From NCBI GenBank assembly GCA_001890945.1, contig MLAX01000001.1, positions 1,302,001-1,366,000 on the forward strand: a DNA stretch of 64,000 nucleotides, given 5' to 3'. The position numbers and the translations under genes are program-made. Of this stretch, positions 43,628 to 53,062 are shown piece after piece. Below the pieces are notes generated by a model that saw only the letters and a program-made list of their open reading frames with translations, made no database searches and was not told the DNA's origin. The stretch is from Alphaproteobacteria bacterium AO1-B (GTDB lineage Bacteria > Pseudomonadota > Alphaproteobacteria > Rhizobiales > Stappiaceae). Every line of letters starts with the position of its first letter. Position 1 is the first letter of the stretch.

Positions 43628-45181
43628 GTGTCCCGGGGAGACATATGCGTGCCGACCTTTTGGTTTCGGATCAGTGAAATAGCCTTGGTGGCAGGGCTTT
43701 ATGTCCTGACTGCGCGGTTGGGGCAGACGCTTGCTATTCCTCCAGGCAACGTCACCCCGGTCTGGATGCCATCCGGATTGATGCTCACCTGGGCGCTTCT
43801 GCGCGGGCCGCACATCTGGCCGGGTGTGATCTTGGGTGCATTCCTGGGCAACGTCTGGGCTTATGCTGATTTTTCATCGTTTGGTTCGGCTGTTCAGGTG
43901 CTCCTCGCTGGCATCTCAAATGGAATTGGCGATGTATTGGCATCGGTTGGATGCAGCATCGTGATGCATCGCTATTTCCGCCCTTTTCGAATGTTCCAGA
44001 GTGTCTCTTCTGCATCCGGCTTTTTGGTGATTGGTGTTGCAGGCGGTGCGGCGGTTAGTGCCCTAATTGGCGTGTCGGGGCTGTTGGCAGCCGGTCTCAT
44101 CGATGCGCAAAACTACGGCAATACATTTGCGACCTGGTTTACCGGCGATGCGATCGGTGTCTTGGCAATCACACCGTTTGCGCTTGCTGTATATCTATCC
44201 GACAAGACAGAACGCGTTTTGCCGGGTTTCGAGACAGTCGCCAATTTCCTCTTGATCCTGTCCGCCATTTACATTGCTTTTTGGAGCGATGTTGGCGGAC
44301 TGATGCAGAGTTTCGAACTCGCGGTCTTGCCGGTCTTGCTCATGTGGGCCTCTCTGCGCCTCAGCCGGATCTATATCTCTTTCGCGTTGTTGTTCTTGAT
44401 TGGTGGCATCATTGTCCCGACCGCGCTGGGCCAGGGGCCTTTGCAGGGCATCGACAGGAACACCACCCTGATCAACACGCAGCTTCTGCTGGGAGTGATT
44501 GGTGTCCTGGTCCTGACCCTTCATGCAACGCGCGAACAGGTTCGCCAGCAGGTTCGGCATCTGGAACATGTCAAAGATACGCTCGACCAGAAAGTCCGTG
44601 AGCGGACTGCCGAACTGGAAGAGGCCAAGAGGAAAGCCGAAGAACTGGCGTCGACGGACGCTTTGACGGGTGCTCCGAACCGGCGGGTTTTCTTGAAACG
44701 TGGAAACGAGGAACTGAACCGTGCCATTCGCGGCGGCGAGGATGCCTGCGTGATCATGTTCGATCTGGATCACTTCAAGGACGTGAACGACACCTATGGG
44801 CACCAGATTGGAGATCGGATCCTGAAGGATTGTGCCGCGGTGACGATGGGCTTCGTTCGCAACTACGATCTGTTCGGTCGGATTGGCGGGGAAGAGTTTG
44901 CAGTATTCTTGCCCAATACCACCGTATCAGGCGGGCAGAATGTTGCAGAGAAACTGCGTCAGGCCTTTTTGGAAAGGTCGGTGTCCAGTCACAAACTCAA
45001 CTACACAGCAAGTTTCGGGATCAGTCCGGTTTTGGAAAAAGACCGGGCACTATCGATGGTTCTGCGCCGGGCCGATTTGGCTATGTACCGCGCAAAGGCA
45101 AACGGACGGAATTGTGTGGTGGTGTATGAGCCGTCACTGGAGGATAAAACCACGGGTGAAGGCTCTCCAACCCCTGCGTAA
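43628..45181 (+). CDS. MASE1-GGDEF diguanylate cyclase
   Basis: A 517-residue protein. Residues about 12-300 are a MASE1-type integral membrane sensor with eight or so helices (ARLGQTLAIPPGNVTPVWMP, LGAFLGNVWAYADF, TWFTGDAIGVLAITPFAL), followed by a coiled-coil (LEHVKDTLDQKVRERTAELE) and a GGDEF domain (about 345-505): TDALTGAPNRRVFLKRGNEE, FDLDHFKDVNDTYGHQIGD and an active-site GGEEF at about 420-424. It should make c-di-GMP. An RxxD inhibitory site is not seen before GGEEF. Starts at GTG 43628; GTG 43649 with GGGGAG upstream is an equal alternative. Confidence 0.9.
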   Translation: MSRGDICVPTFWFRISEIALVAGLYVLTARLGQTLAIPPGNVTPVWMPSGLMLTWALLRGPHIWPGVILGAFLGNVWAYADFSSFGSAVQVLLAGISNGIGDVLASVGCSIVMHRYFRPFRMFQSVSSASGFLVIGVAGGAAVSALIGVSGLLAAGLIDAQNYGNTFATWFTGDAIGVLAITPFALAVYLSDKTERVLPGFETVANFLLILSAIYIAFWSDVGGLMQSFELAVLPVLLMWASLRLSRIYISFALLFLIGGIIVPTALGQGPLQGIDRNTTLINTQLLLGVIGVLVLTLHATREQVRQQVRHLEHVKDTLDQKVRERTAELEEAKRKAEELASTDALTGAPNRRVFLKRGNEELNRAIRGGEDACVIMFDLDHFKDVNDTYGHQIGDRILKDCAAVTMGFVRNYDLFGRIGGEEFAVFLPNTTVSGGQNVAEKLRQAFLERSVSSHKLNYTASFGISPVLEKDRALSMVLRRADLAMYRAKANGRNCVVVYEPSLEDKTTGEGSPTPA

Positions 45182-45202
45182 AACTCGCCTCTATGCGCTC
45201 GC

Positions 45203-46591
45203 TCAACTCCAGATCTGGTTGCTGTGCACCGTCAAATTGGAGAATTCGGACGTGCCGTTGAGTTCACCCGTCGCCCGCTCAAGCCAGCGGAACCCATTGA
45301 TGGAGCCTTGTTTGGCGCCCTGAACGATGTTGTTCGTAATGACCGCAGGCCCGACGCCGTCTGCAACGCTTACTGCAATTCCGATGTTGCAGTCTCGCAA
45401 GACGTTCTGTGATGCAATGATGTTCCGCATATACGGGCCCCAGCCGAGCAGCATGCCGTATTTCGGAACGCCCTCAATGACGTTGCCGGTTATCGTCGTA
45501 TCGGCTTCGGCGGCAATCCCGATACCAAACCCGGCGACATCCGGTGGATAGGGGCCTGTGTCTTTGATGTTCCGGATGAGGTTTCCGGAGCAAACAGCGA
45601 GCCTCCCGTCGTCCGCGAAATTGGCAATGGAGATGCCAATTGTGCCGCCGTCAGCGATGTTGTTGGCGATCACCGCGCCTTGGAAACCAAATTCGCTGTA
45701 AATGGCGGTCTCACCAGACCGCAAACAGGAGTTCCCGATGATCTGGATGTTGGATCCGGCATTGGAGCGGATCGCGGAAAAGGCACAGTCGGCCACCCTG
45801 TTGTTGGAGACAACAACACCGGCAGCCCGAAACACGTTGATGCCATTGCCGAACTGACCGGTGCCGCCATAGCGTGCGCTGATCCGTTCAACACGGTTGC
45901 CTGAAACAATCGTGCCGTCTTCGCCGTCCTGCCAGCGATGGATCCATATACCGCCATTGGCGCAGTCCGTTACGGTGTTGCCGATGATAGAGAGGCCGGT
46001 AGCCTCATTGGAGCGGATACCGGCTTCGGCAGCCCCAGATATCCGGGAATTCTCGATGCGGCCAGAGCATCGGTCGAGAAGGAGCCCGGATTTGGTTGAC
46101 CCGGCGACTTCGCATTCGTCGATCGCCAGATTGCGGACCCCAATGAAGTGCAAGAGACCGTCCGTGAAGTCGCCGATGGAGCGGTTCGCTCCATCAAACG
46201 TAATTCCGGTAAGGCCGATGTTGCTGACCCCTTCTGCCCGGATGAGCTGGCCGCCGCCGCCCTGATAAACAAGGCGCGTCCGGCCCGGAACACCGACAAT
46301 CAGTGTGCCGGACGGAAGACGTAAGTTTGCCACTGGATAGGTGCCCGCGGGCAGAAACAGGGCCCGGCCGCGTTCGACTGCCCGGTTGACGGCATTTTGA
46401 AACTGCGCGGTCTGGTCATTCGTGGCGTTGGGGATCAGACCAAGGTCAGCGGAATCGATCGAGCCGCGCAGATCCGCAACATCCATTGAAGCCCCAGCAG
46501 CTGTGCCGGAAAGACACAAAGCTGTCCCAGCAAGGAACGCCCGCCGGCTGGTCAGGACAGGCTTAAGGCATATTCTGGCGTCTTTTGGCAC
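45203..46591 (-). CDS. Tat-exported parallel beta-helix repeat protein (TIGR03808-like)
   Basis: A 462-residue protein. The N-terminus has a twin-arginine signal (TSRRAFLAGTALCLSGTAAG). The mature part begins like a pectate-lyase-type helix (NDQTAQFQNAVNRAVERGRALFLP cut by LPAGTYPVANLRLPSG) and continues as short repeats such as GLSIIGNTVTDCANGGIWI, GVVVSNNRVADCAFSAIRS and NIQIIGNSCLRSGETAIYS, one coil each of about 22 residues. This is the pattern of the TIGR03808 family of uncharacterised twin-arginine proteins in Rhizobiales. Fold is clear, substrate is not; a polysaccharide is plausible. Starts at GTG with GGAGCTGATCC before it. Convergent with the diguanylate cyclase. Confidence 0.88.
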   Translation of the reverse strand: MPKDARICLKPVLTSRRAFLAGTALCLSGTAAGASMDVADLRGSIDSADLGLIPNATNDQTAQFQNAVNRAVERGRALFLPAGTYPVANLRLPSGTLIVGVPGRTRLVYQGGGGQLIRAEGVSNIGLTGITFDGANRSIGDFTDGLLHFIGVRNLAIDECEVAGSTKSGLLLDRCSGRIENSRISGAAEAGIRSNEATGLSIIGNTVTDCANGGIWIHRWQDGEDGTIVSGNRVERISARYGGTGQFGNGINVFRAAGVVVSNNRVADCAFSAIRSNAGSNIQIIGNSCLRSGETAIYSEFGFQGAVIANNIADGGTIGISIANFADDGRLAVCSGNLIRNIKDTGPYPPDVAGFGIGIAAEADTTITGNVIEGVPKYGMLLGWGPYMRNIIASQNVLRDCNIGIAVSVADGVGPAVITNNIVQGAKQGSINGFRWLERATGELNGTSEFSNLTVHSNQIWS

Positions 46592-46730
46592 GGATCAGCT
46601 CCAAAACGGAAAATCGAGTTGTTTTGGAGTTCAAAAGAGCAAGCGGTGTGCCGAATGCGTGATGTTCCTTATTTTGACGCACTTTGTGCGGTTTGATATT
46701 CTTTGCCGGCTATGGGTGGAGGATCCGATA

Positions 46731-47018
46731 ATGATTACCATTCAGGACTGCATCGGCATGTCCGATCTGGACGAGGCTGAAATCCTTGCTCTTGCCGAAC
46801 ACGAACATATCAGCGAAATCGCGGCGGCAGCACTCGGTGCTTATCTTCTGCATCAACCAAAGGGCGCGGATAAGATTGTGCGCATGATTGAGGACGACAT
46901 TCGTGACGCCCTTGATCGTGGGGACAAGGCCCATGCGAAGGAATTGTTCATGGCGCTACGGCATTTTCTCCATGAGCACGCGGGAGAACTGAGCCGCAGG
47001 ACATCTGCCTTGAGCTGA
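46731..47018 (+). CDS. small conserved-looking hypothetical protein, 95 residues
   Basis: A soluble, mainly helical 95-residue acidic protein beginning MITIQDCIGMSDLDEAEILA, with LAEHEHISEIAAAALGAYLL and an acidic middle MIEDDIRDALDRGD, ending LRHFLHEHAGELSR. Several histidines are present (EHEH, HLF-like spacing and HEH), which may bind metal. No family is recognised with certainty. The start is well supported: GGTGGAGGATCCGATA precedes the ATG at 46731, although the frame extends far upstream without stop. It diverges from the beta-helix gene and converges with the YHS gene. Confidence 0.7.
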   Translation: MITIQDCIGMSDLDEAEILALAEHEHISEIAAAALGAYLLHQPKGADKIVRMIEDDIRDALDRGDKAHAKELFMALRHFLHEHAGELSRRTSALS

Positions 47019-47057
47019 AGAGGCTAATCGGTCGGCCGGGAAGTGCAGGGACGAGAA

Positions 47058-47083
47058 AGGCGGAGATGAGGCCATCTCCGCCT
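47058..47083 (-). terminator. terminator of the YHS-domain gene
   Basis: Perfect 11-bp stem AGGCGGAGATG / CATCTCCGCCT with a four-base loop; read on the minus strand it is followed by TTTCTCG. It lies 26 bases past the YHS stop and may also stop the convergent small gene. Confidence 0.75.
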
Positions 47084-47108
47084 GACGTAAGTTCTTGTCT
47101 TTTAGGTA

Positions 47109-47582
47109 TTACAGCTCGGACGGATCGACGTTTTCGATTTCAGTCCACTTGTCGTCGCCTTTTTCGATGAAGCCGGCCGTGTCCTTGTTCCAACGCTCCT
47201 GGATGCTTTCGGACAGGTTCAGGTAAAGCTTGCCATCAACGATTTTCCAGAGGTCCGGATCGCCATCTACCTTCACGCCCATCGCGGTGCCAAAGGCGCA
47301 GAACCCGCCGTATTGCGGCAGATACTTCTCAGGGTTCTTCTCAAAAAGGTCTTTGTTTTCTTCAGAGGTAAACCGGTAGGTCGCACCGTTGTGGACCGAC
47401 GTGATGGAGAAATCGCCATCTTTCGGAGCGCCGTTGGTGAAATAAGACACCGGGTCAACGCCGCGCATGGCCAGGCCGGTGACGGTTGCGTTGACATCAA
47501 CACCTGCAGCGAAGGCGCTGGATACGAGAGTGCCGGCAACAACAGCAGCAGCAACGGTGCCGCGGATCAGATTAGCAAACAT
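47109..47582 (-). CDS. YHS-domain exported protein
   Basis: A 157-residue protein with a signal peptide (MFANLIRGTVAAAVVAGTLV, cleavage after SAFA) and a YHS domain: LAMRGVDPVSYFTNGAPKDG, YRFTSEENKDLFEKNPEKYL and PQYGGFCAFGTAMG. In the related YHS (seleno)protein family a Cys or Sec follows this last motif; here only the single Cys of GGFCAFG is seen. YHS domains are linked to metal, often copper, handling. ATG 47582 is chosen because it starts the signal peptide and has GGAG upstream; the longer open frame is non-coding. It diverges from a TetR gene that may regulate it. Confidence 0.88.
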   Translation of the reverse strand: MFANLIRGTVAAAVVAGTLVSSAFAAGVDVNATVTGLAMRGVDPVSYFTNGAPKDGDFSITSVHNGATYRFTSEENKDLFEKNPEKYLPQYGGFCAFGTAMGVKVDGDPDLWKIVDGKLYLNLSESIQERWNKDTAGFIEKGDDKWTEIENVDPSEL

Positions 47583-47870
47583 GTTTTTCAAACTCCAAGG
47601 AAAGACAGGGTAATCGGCAAGGGAGTTCGTTTCGAAAATAAGGAACCAAATGGTTCCAAACTTGTCAAAAAAAATTGCCCTCGCCGGTGACCCTAAGTTG
47701 GGAACTCGGGTGATCATCTGCAAAGCACGAAGCGGTGAGCGGTTTGTGAAATCCTGAGAGCACACACCTTAAAGACGATGGTGTCCTGGCGATCGGTACC
47801 CGATCATCCTTGCAAACCGCCCGAAAGGTGCCGATGTTTGGAAGGCAGCTAAGGGAGGCTGATCGAACCG

Positions 47871-48494
47871 ATGGCAAGACCAAGGGAATTTGAGACAGAT
47901 GCAGCACTGGACAGTGCCATGAGCCTGTTCTGGGACCTTGGCTATGAGGAAGCGTCTCTTGCCCGTCTTCTGAAGACCATGAAGATCACAAGGGGATCGT
48001 TCTATAAGGCGTTCAAGGACAAACACGCGGTCTATCTGGCAACGCTGGACCGCTATGATCGGCAGGTCGTGTCTTCGACGGTTGCTTTCTTGGGAAACCA
48101 CGAAAACGGGTCTGGTCGGGACCGCATTCTCAGCCTTCTGACAAAAATCGCGGACATGGCCGAAACCGACGGCGACCGGCTCGGCTGCTTTTTATGTAAC
48201 GCCATGGCAGACAAGGCAGCGCAAGGCGGGGAGATCGAACAGAGGTTGCAGGCTATGGCCCTGCGGTTGGAAGCGGCCTTTCAAAAAGCCCTGGAAGATG
48301 ATTTGACCCCGTCAGATCGTGCGGGCCACCGCGCCGGAGAAACAGCGCGGGCCCTGTTGGCGCTTTACTTCGGAATGCGTGTTTTGGGACGCGCTGGTCT
48401 CGCTGGCCGAATGGCGCGGGACTGCGTCACGCAAGCCGAAAACCTGATTTCCGGTTTTACCGCATCCGGCGGGCGAGTTCCTGCAGCAGGCTAA
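47871..48494 (+). CDS. TetR-family transcriptional regulator
   Basis: A 207-residue regulator. The helix-turn-helix spans about 10-55 (ALDSAMSLFWDLGYEEASLA, MKITRGSFYKAFKDKHAVY). The C-terminal part, with LGCFLCNAMADKAAQ and ARALLALYFGMRVL, resembles the YcdC/AcuR-like TetR C-domain with a conserved GC-F-x-x-N. An AAGGGAGGCTGATCGAACCG leader precedes the ATG at 47871. It diverges from the YHS gene over a 288-bp gap. Its 3' end overlaps the convergent peptidase gene by 38 bases. Ligand unknown. Confidence 0.88.
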   Translation: MARPREFETDAALDSAMSLFWDLGYEEASLARLLKTMKITRGSFYKAFKDKHAVYLATLDRYDRQVVSSTVAFLGNHENGSGRDRILSLLTKIADMAETDGDRLGCFLCNAMADKAAQGGEIEQRLQAMALRLEAAFQKALEDDLTPSDRAGHRAGETARALLALYFGMRVLGRAGLAGRMARDCVTQAENLISGFTASGGRVPAAG

Positions 48495-49065
48495 CCGCAG
48501 CGTTCTCAACCAAGGCAAGGGACGGGCGTGGATCCCATCTCGTCCGCGGCAGCGGCGGAACGTGAACGAAAATGCTCGGGATGCCGGACCCGATGGAATC
48601 CCACAGTGTAGCATTGCAAAGGTACGTCCCCGCATTCTGAGACACCTTTGTTGAGGCTCCCGATTGCCGCGCCGCTGTGGCCAGATGTCCGGCGGGAAGA
48701 GTTGCAGTACGCGCACGTTCGCCCTTCGGGTCGAGCTCCGGAATTCCGGGGCCTTTTCCGGCGCTGTCGAACCGCACTTGAATGGCCTTGTTGACCGCAC
48801 GGTTCTCCACGTTGATATCCTTTCGGGTGCCATCAACGCCGAAATGCACGATGGCATCTGGCTGGACTTCCCGGCGCAGCGCATCCGTAACACTTGAGCG
48901 GGCCTCCCATGTCGTCGGCAGGACATCAAAGTGATAGGCGACGCCGTGCTGATGCACACCGAGGCGTTTTGGTAGCCGCTTCATAAGGAGTTGCGTCGGA
49001 TTGACAGGGGCTCCTGGAAAGGGGGTGAAACCGGTTACAAGTATTGTTTTTTGAGTATTCTTCAT
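48457..49065 (-). CDS. pcp: pyroglutamyl-peptidase I (peptidase C15)
   Basis: A 202-residue cysteine peptidase removing N-terminal pyroglutamate. The opening TILVTGFTPFPGAPVNPTQL is typical of the family. Catalytic triad candidates are E87 (INVENRAVN), C150 (GTYLCNATLW) and H168 (IFVHVPPLP). Slightly shorter than some homologues but complete. ATG 49065 lies eight bases after the MeaB-family gene's stop, so both are likely in one transcript. The 3' end overlaps the TetR gene on the opposite strand. Confidence 0.88.
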   Translation of the reverse strand: MKNTQKTILVTGFTPFPGAPVNPTQLLMKRLPKRLGVHQHGVAYHFDVLPTTWEARSSVTDALRREVQPDAIVHFGVDGTRKDINVENRAVNKAIQVRFDSAGKGPGIPELDPKGERARTATLPAGHLATAARQSGASTKVSQNAGTYLCNATLWDSIGSGIPSIFVHVPPLPRTRWDPRPSLALVENAAVSLLQELARRMR

Positions 49066-49073
49066 AAATCAAA

Positions 49074-50069
49074 TCAATCGTTTAAGCCCATGAGGGTGGA
49101 TAATTCATCAACGGCTACGGACACCGCCGTGGTGCCGTCGCGCACATCTGCTTCCAAGGTCTTCAGCCGGTTGGCGGTCTTCTGATTTGTTTTCAGAGAT
49201 TCCATCAGGCGTTGTTGCAATGTATCCCACATCCACGAGACTTGCTGATCTGCACGGCGTTTTTGCCATTCCCCGCTTGCGGTCATGCGCTCGCGGTAAA
49301 CCGTGATCTGCTCCCACATATGGTCCAGACCTTCATTGGCGAGCCCGGAGATCGTGATCACAGGCGGGCTCCAGGTCGGCGTTTTCGGAGCAAGAATATG
49401 CAATGCGGCGCGGTAGTCAGAGGCTGCAGCTCTTGCCCGTGTGGCGCCATCGCCATCGGCCTTGTTCACGGCAATCATATCGGCGATTTCCAAGACGCCC
49501 TTCTTGATACCTTGGAGCTCGTCGCCAGCTCCAGGCAACATCAGTACAAGAAAGAAATCGACCATATCGGCAACCGTTGTCTCCGACTGCCCAATACCAA
49601 CGGTTTCGACGAGAATGACATCGAAACCGGCAGCTTCGCACAGGAGCATCGTTTCCCGTGTCTTGGCTGCAACGCCGCCTAATGTGCCAGCCGACGGCGA
49701 CGGCCGGATAAAGGCATTCCGGTCGACGGCAAGCCGGGCCATGCGGGTTTTGTCGCCGAGAATAGAGCCCCCAGTGCGTGTGGAAGACGGGTCGACCGCC
49801 AGAACCGCGACCTTGTGGCCAGCTGCCGTGAGATTGGACCCGAAGGTGTCGATCGTGGTCGATTTCCCGGCGCCTGGAACGCCGGTGATGCCGACGCGAA
49901 GCGCTTTGCCAGTCCGAGGCAGGACTTCCTGCACCAGTTCCCGGGCGATCTTGCGATGCTCCGGTTTTTTGGATTCAACAAGCGTGATTGCGCGGGCAAG
50001 CGCAGCCCGGTTGCCTGATATCAATTGTCCGGCAAGGTGCCTTGGATCGGGTAAGGTCCTATGAGTCAT
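49074..50069 (-). CDS. meaB: MeaB/ArgK-type P-loop GTPase
   Basis: A 331-residue G3E GTPase. Walker A is GVPGAGKS at about 63-70, followed by DTFGSNLTAAGHKVAVLAVD, DPSSTRTGGSILGDKTRM and the DVILVETVGIGQSE switch, with NKADGDG for guanine specificity. MeaB chaperones methylmalonyl-CoA mutase, protecting and reloading its cobalamin. No mutase gene is within the window, so the partner is elsewhere. It shares the strand and a short gap with pcp. Confidence 0.93.
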   Translation of the reverse strand: MTHRTLPDPRHLAGQLISGNRAALARAITLVESKKPEHRKIARELVQEVLPRTGKALRVGITGVPGAGKSTTIDTFGSNLTAAGHKVAVLAVDPSSTRTGGSILGDKTRMARLAVDRNAFIRPSPSAGTLGGVAAKTRETMLLCEAAGFDVILVETVGIGQSETTVADMVDFFLVLMLPGAGDELQGIKKGVLEIADMIAVNKADGDGATRARAAASDYRAALHILAPKTPTWSPPVITISGLANEGLDHMWEQITVYRERMTASGEWQKRRADQQVSWMWDTLQQRLMESLKTNQKTANRLKTLEADVRDGTTAVSVAVDELSTLMGLND

Positions 50070-50182
50070 AGGACCATGGCTTTACGCCAAGAATCAGCAA
50101 AGGTCACCAGCAACGTTTGGACGAGGAATGCTCGCCGCAAAGGCTCCGGCATTCCTCAAACCAGTTCGTTTAGAGTCCGAAC

Positions 50183-50770
50183 CTAAGTCTTTGGTGTCCA
50201 AAGGATGCGCTGCAACTGCGCGTCAAAGAGTTCCTGGGCTGGTGGCAGCACGTCGAACGGACCGGTGTATCCCGGTATTGCGTAGACCAGTTCGACATTC
50301 GGATGGCCGGTTGACTCGCAGATGGCCATACCCCGCCACAAGTTGCGCCCAATGCGGCAATCAGCGCGCGCGGTGCCGATCTCGGCGAAGGTCATTCCGA
50401 TGCGCTCGCCATTGGGGCCCTGCAAATGGTGGGTGACACCATGAACGGTGCGCACCTTGCCATTCTGTCCCTTGAAAACCTGCAAGACTTGAAAACCGTC
50501 AGTGTTGAATGCGGCTAATGCCCATTCTGTGTTGTTTTCAACCGCGGTCTGAATGCCCTCGGTGGTAAAGCCGGGAAGGGAGGCCTCAATCGCTTTTGGT
50601 GCATAAGCCGTTTCTGCGGTGATGCCGCCAACTCGATCTTCGGTGATTTGCAACAGGGTGACATTGGATGTCCGGAACGCAGCTTCCGGGGCTGCAAGGT
50701 CCGCAGACGGCGTACAGGCAGAGGTCAGAAAAGCGGAAATCAGAAGGAACGCAACAATCGGCGCACGCAT
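50183..50770 (-). CDS. DUF1131-like lipoprotein (YfeY-like)
   Basis: A 195-residue protein with a lipoprotein signal: MRAPIVAFLLISAFLTSAC with lipidation cysteine C19. The mature part VGGITAETAYAPKAIEASLP, VLQVFKGQNGKVRTV, GMTFAEI, a DCRIG/AIC cysteine pair, and PGYTGPFDVLPP then LQRILWTP follows the order of motifs in E. coli YfeY, an RpoE-linked lipoprotein of DUF1131. This match is by eye. ATG 50770 is used, with GGAG upstream; a TTG two codons earlier is possible. Function unknown. Confidence 0.72.
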   Translation of the reverse strand: MRAPIVAFLLISAFLTSACTPSADLAAPEAAFRTSNVTLLQITEDRVGGITAETAYAPKAIEASLPGFTTEGIQTAVENNTEWALAAFNTDGFQVLQVFKGQNGKVRTVHGVTHHLQGPNGERIGMTFAEIGTARADCRIGRNLWRGMAICESTGHPNVELVYAIPGYTGPFDVLPPAQELFDAQLQRILWTPKT

Positions 50771-50926
50771 AAACAAGATACTCCATCGGCCATGGGAACA
50801 GGCAATTTCACGACGCGGGTTTTAGCATCACCAATGGGATCGAGGAAACCATCCGCTCGTCAGTTTTAACACTCTTCACAGGGCATTTTGTCTCAATCTT
50901 CAGAACCGGCAGACGGCCTCGTGATC

Positions 50927-51508
50927 TCAGGTTTCGTCCTTCTTGATCCATTTGGGTGTCGATGGTGGAGAATATCGTTCAAACAGCGCAATGAGGTCTT
51001 CTGGCGCGCCCGCGATCTGCGCCATGTTCCGCATTTCTTTCTTGGTAAAGCCTTCCTGTGTCTGATGATCGAGGAAGGCAATCAGGTGGTCGTAGTAGCC
51101 ATTGATGTTGAGAAATCCGCAGGGCTTTTGATGGTAGCCCAGCTGACCCCAGGTCCAGACCTCAAAGATCTCCTCCAGCGTGCCGACGCCGCCGGGCAGG
51201 GCGATAAAGCCATCCGACAGGTCCGCCATCATGGCCTTGCGCTCGTGCATGGACTTGACGAGGTGCAGTTCGGTCAGACCTTGGTGCTCGATCTCCTTTT
51301 CCTTTAGCGAGTGCGGAAGAACGCCGATCACCTCGCCGCCTGCTTCCAGAGCCGCATCGGCAACGCTGCCCATCAAGCCAACCCGCGCCCCGCCATAGAC
51401 CAGCCGCATGCCTTTTTCGGCAATGGCCCTGCCGGTTGCTTTTGCCGCGTCGTTGTAGTCTTCCAGCGCGCCGTAACTTGACCCGCAGAACACGCAAATC
51501 GATTTCAT
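50927..51508 (-). CDS. LOG-family nucleotide 5'-monophosphate phosphoribohydrolase
   Basis: A 193-residue Rossmann-like protein of the TIGR00730/LOG family. Marks are SICVFCGSSYGALEDY, LVYGGARVGLMGSVADAALE, MHERKAMM and the PGGVGTLEEIFEVWTWGQLG motif. These enzymes release the base from nucleoside 5'-monophosphates (cytokinin-type or purine/pyrimidine). Start at 51508 follows CGGAGAAAACC; an open upstream stretch is non-coding. It lies downstream of a dipeptidase gene on the same strand, 60 bases away. Confidence 0.92.
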   Translation of the reverse strand: MKSICVFCGSSYGALEDYNDAAKATGRAIAEKGMRLVYGGARVGLMGSVADAALEAGGEVIGVLPHSLKEKEIEHQGLTELHLVKSMHERKAMMADLSDGFIALPGGVGTLEEIFEVWTWGQLGYHQKPCGFLNINGYYDHLIAFLDHQTQEGFTKKEMRNMAQIAGAPEDLIALFERYSPPSTPKWIKKDET

Positions 51509-51568
51509 GGTTTTCTCCGAACTGGGAAATCCGGCCGCCACTTAGCGGCCGGAGACTTGAGCTCAACC

Positions 51569-52957
51569 TCAGTCCTTCGCAAGCTCATCGAGAACCCGCG
51601 CCCAGGACCGGATGCCCTTGTGGAAGCTCTTCAGGTTGTATTTTTCGTTCGGCGAGTGGATCTGGTCGTCCTCAAGGCCGAAGCCGATCAGCAAGGAATC
51701 CATGCCGAGCATCCGCTTGAAATCTCCAACAATCGGAATGGACCCGCCCATACCGGTGAGCGCTGCGTCCTTGCCCCACTCATCTTTCAAGGCCTTTTTG
51801 CCTTTCTCCAGAACCGGCATCGCGAAGTCGAGCCGGAGCGCCGGGCTGCCGTCCTTGGAGATGAATTCGACCGAACAGTCTGCCGGGATCTTGGAGCGGA
51901 CATAGGCGCGGAACGCGTCCTGAATCTTTTCCGGATCCTGATCGCCGACCAGGCGGAATGTGAATTTCGCATGGGCTTCGGCCGGAATGACAGTCTTCGT
52001 ACCAGCGCCCTGGTAGCCGCCCCACATGCCGTTGACCTCACAGGTCGGGCGGGTCCACAGGTGCTCCAGCGGGGTGCGGTCGTTTTCGCCGCGTGGGTAC
52101 TTCAGGCCGACATCGCCGAGGAACTCCGCGACATCAAAGCCGAGCTTGTCCCACATCGCCGTGACCTCTTCCGGCATGTCGATGACGCCTTCATAAAAGC
52201 CCGGCAACGTGATCTTGCCGTTCTCATCGTGGAGGCCTGCAATGATGTTGGCAACGATGTGGTTCGGGTTCTGCGCCGACCCGCCATAGGACCCGGAGTG
52301 CAGGTCCCGGCTGGCAGCCCTGACGATGATTTCGTCGCCGACCATACCGCGAAGCATGACGGAAATCGCCGGAGTATCGGCGTCCCATTGACCCGTGTCA
52401 CACACCAGCGCCATGTCACAGGAAAGTTCGTCCTTGTTCGCTTCCAGGAACGGATGCAGGGACGGGGAGCCGGATTCTTCCTCGCCCTCGAACAGGATCG
52501 AGACGTCGACCGGCAGATCTCCGGTTTCAGCGATGAAGGCGCGGGCCGCCTCCACGAAGGTCATCAGCTGGCCCTTGTCATCGGCAGCTCCGCGCGCAAC
52601 GATGATCTTGGTCCCGTCTTCCTTGGTTTCGATTGCAGGGTCGAACGGATCCCGGCTCCAAAGGTTCAGCGGATCGACCGGTTGGACATCGTAATGGCCG
52701 TAAAACAGAACATGCGGACCAGGCTTACCGGATTTGCGGTGTCCGACGACCATCGGATGGCCTTCCGTATCGCGCACGGAGGCTTCAATCCCGATGTCGT
52801 TCAATTCTTTCGCCAGCCACTCGGCAGCTTCCCGGCACGGGGCCTTGAATTCCGGGTCGGTGGAGATGGACTTGATTTTGAGGAGTTCAAACAGGCGATC
52901 GAGACTGTTGTCCAGGTCGGCATCAATGCGCGCCAATACCTTGTCGATGGAACTCAT
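51569..52957 (-). CDS. M20-family metallo-dipeptidase
   Basis: A 462-residue zinc peptidase of the carnosinase/CNDP-like M20 group. Metal ligands lie in FYGHYDVQPVDP (His and Asp), GAADDKGQLMTFVEA (bridging Asp), LFEGEEESGSPSL (catalytic and ligand Glu) and the C-terminal IHSPNEKYNLKSF His. The SRDLHSGSYGGSAQNPN segment belongs to the lid/dimer domain. It should cleave dipeptides or acylated amino acids in the cytoplasm; no signal peptide is visible. The ATG is at 52957. Confidence 0.92.
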   Translation of the reverse strand: MSSIDKVLARIDADLDNSLDRLFELLKIKSISTDPEFKAPCREAAEWLAKELNDIGIEASVRDTEGHPMVVGHRKSGKPGPHVLFYGHYDVQPVDPLNLWSRDPFDPAIETKEDGTKIIVARGAADDKGQLMTFVEAARAFIAETGDLPVDVSILFEGEEESGSPSLHPFLEANKDELSCDMALVCDTGQWDADTPAISVMLRGMVGDEIIVRAASRDLHSGSYGGSAQNPNHIVANIIAGLHDENGKITLPGFYEGVIDMPEEVTAMWDKLGFDVAEFLGDVGLKYPRGENDRTPLEHLWTRPTCEVNGMWGGYQGAGTKTVIPAEAHAKFTFRLVGDQDPEKIQDAFRAYVRSKIPADCSVEFISKDGSPALRLDFAMPVLEKGKKALKDEWGKDAALTGMGGSIPIVGDFKRMLGMDSLLIGFGLEDDQIHSPNEKYNLKSFHKGIRSWARVLDELAKD

Positions 52958-53062
52958 GACATGTCCTTAAATTATGAAACAGGATGTGAAAGGCCGGCTC
53001 ACAAGCGGCCTTGAGAAGAGCATAAAAGGCCACAAGATCGGGCGGGGCGCAATGCGTTTTCC

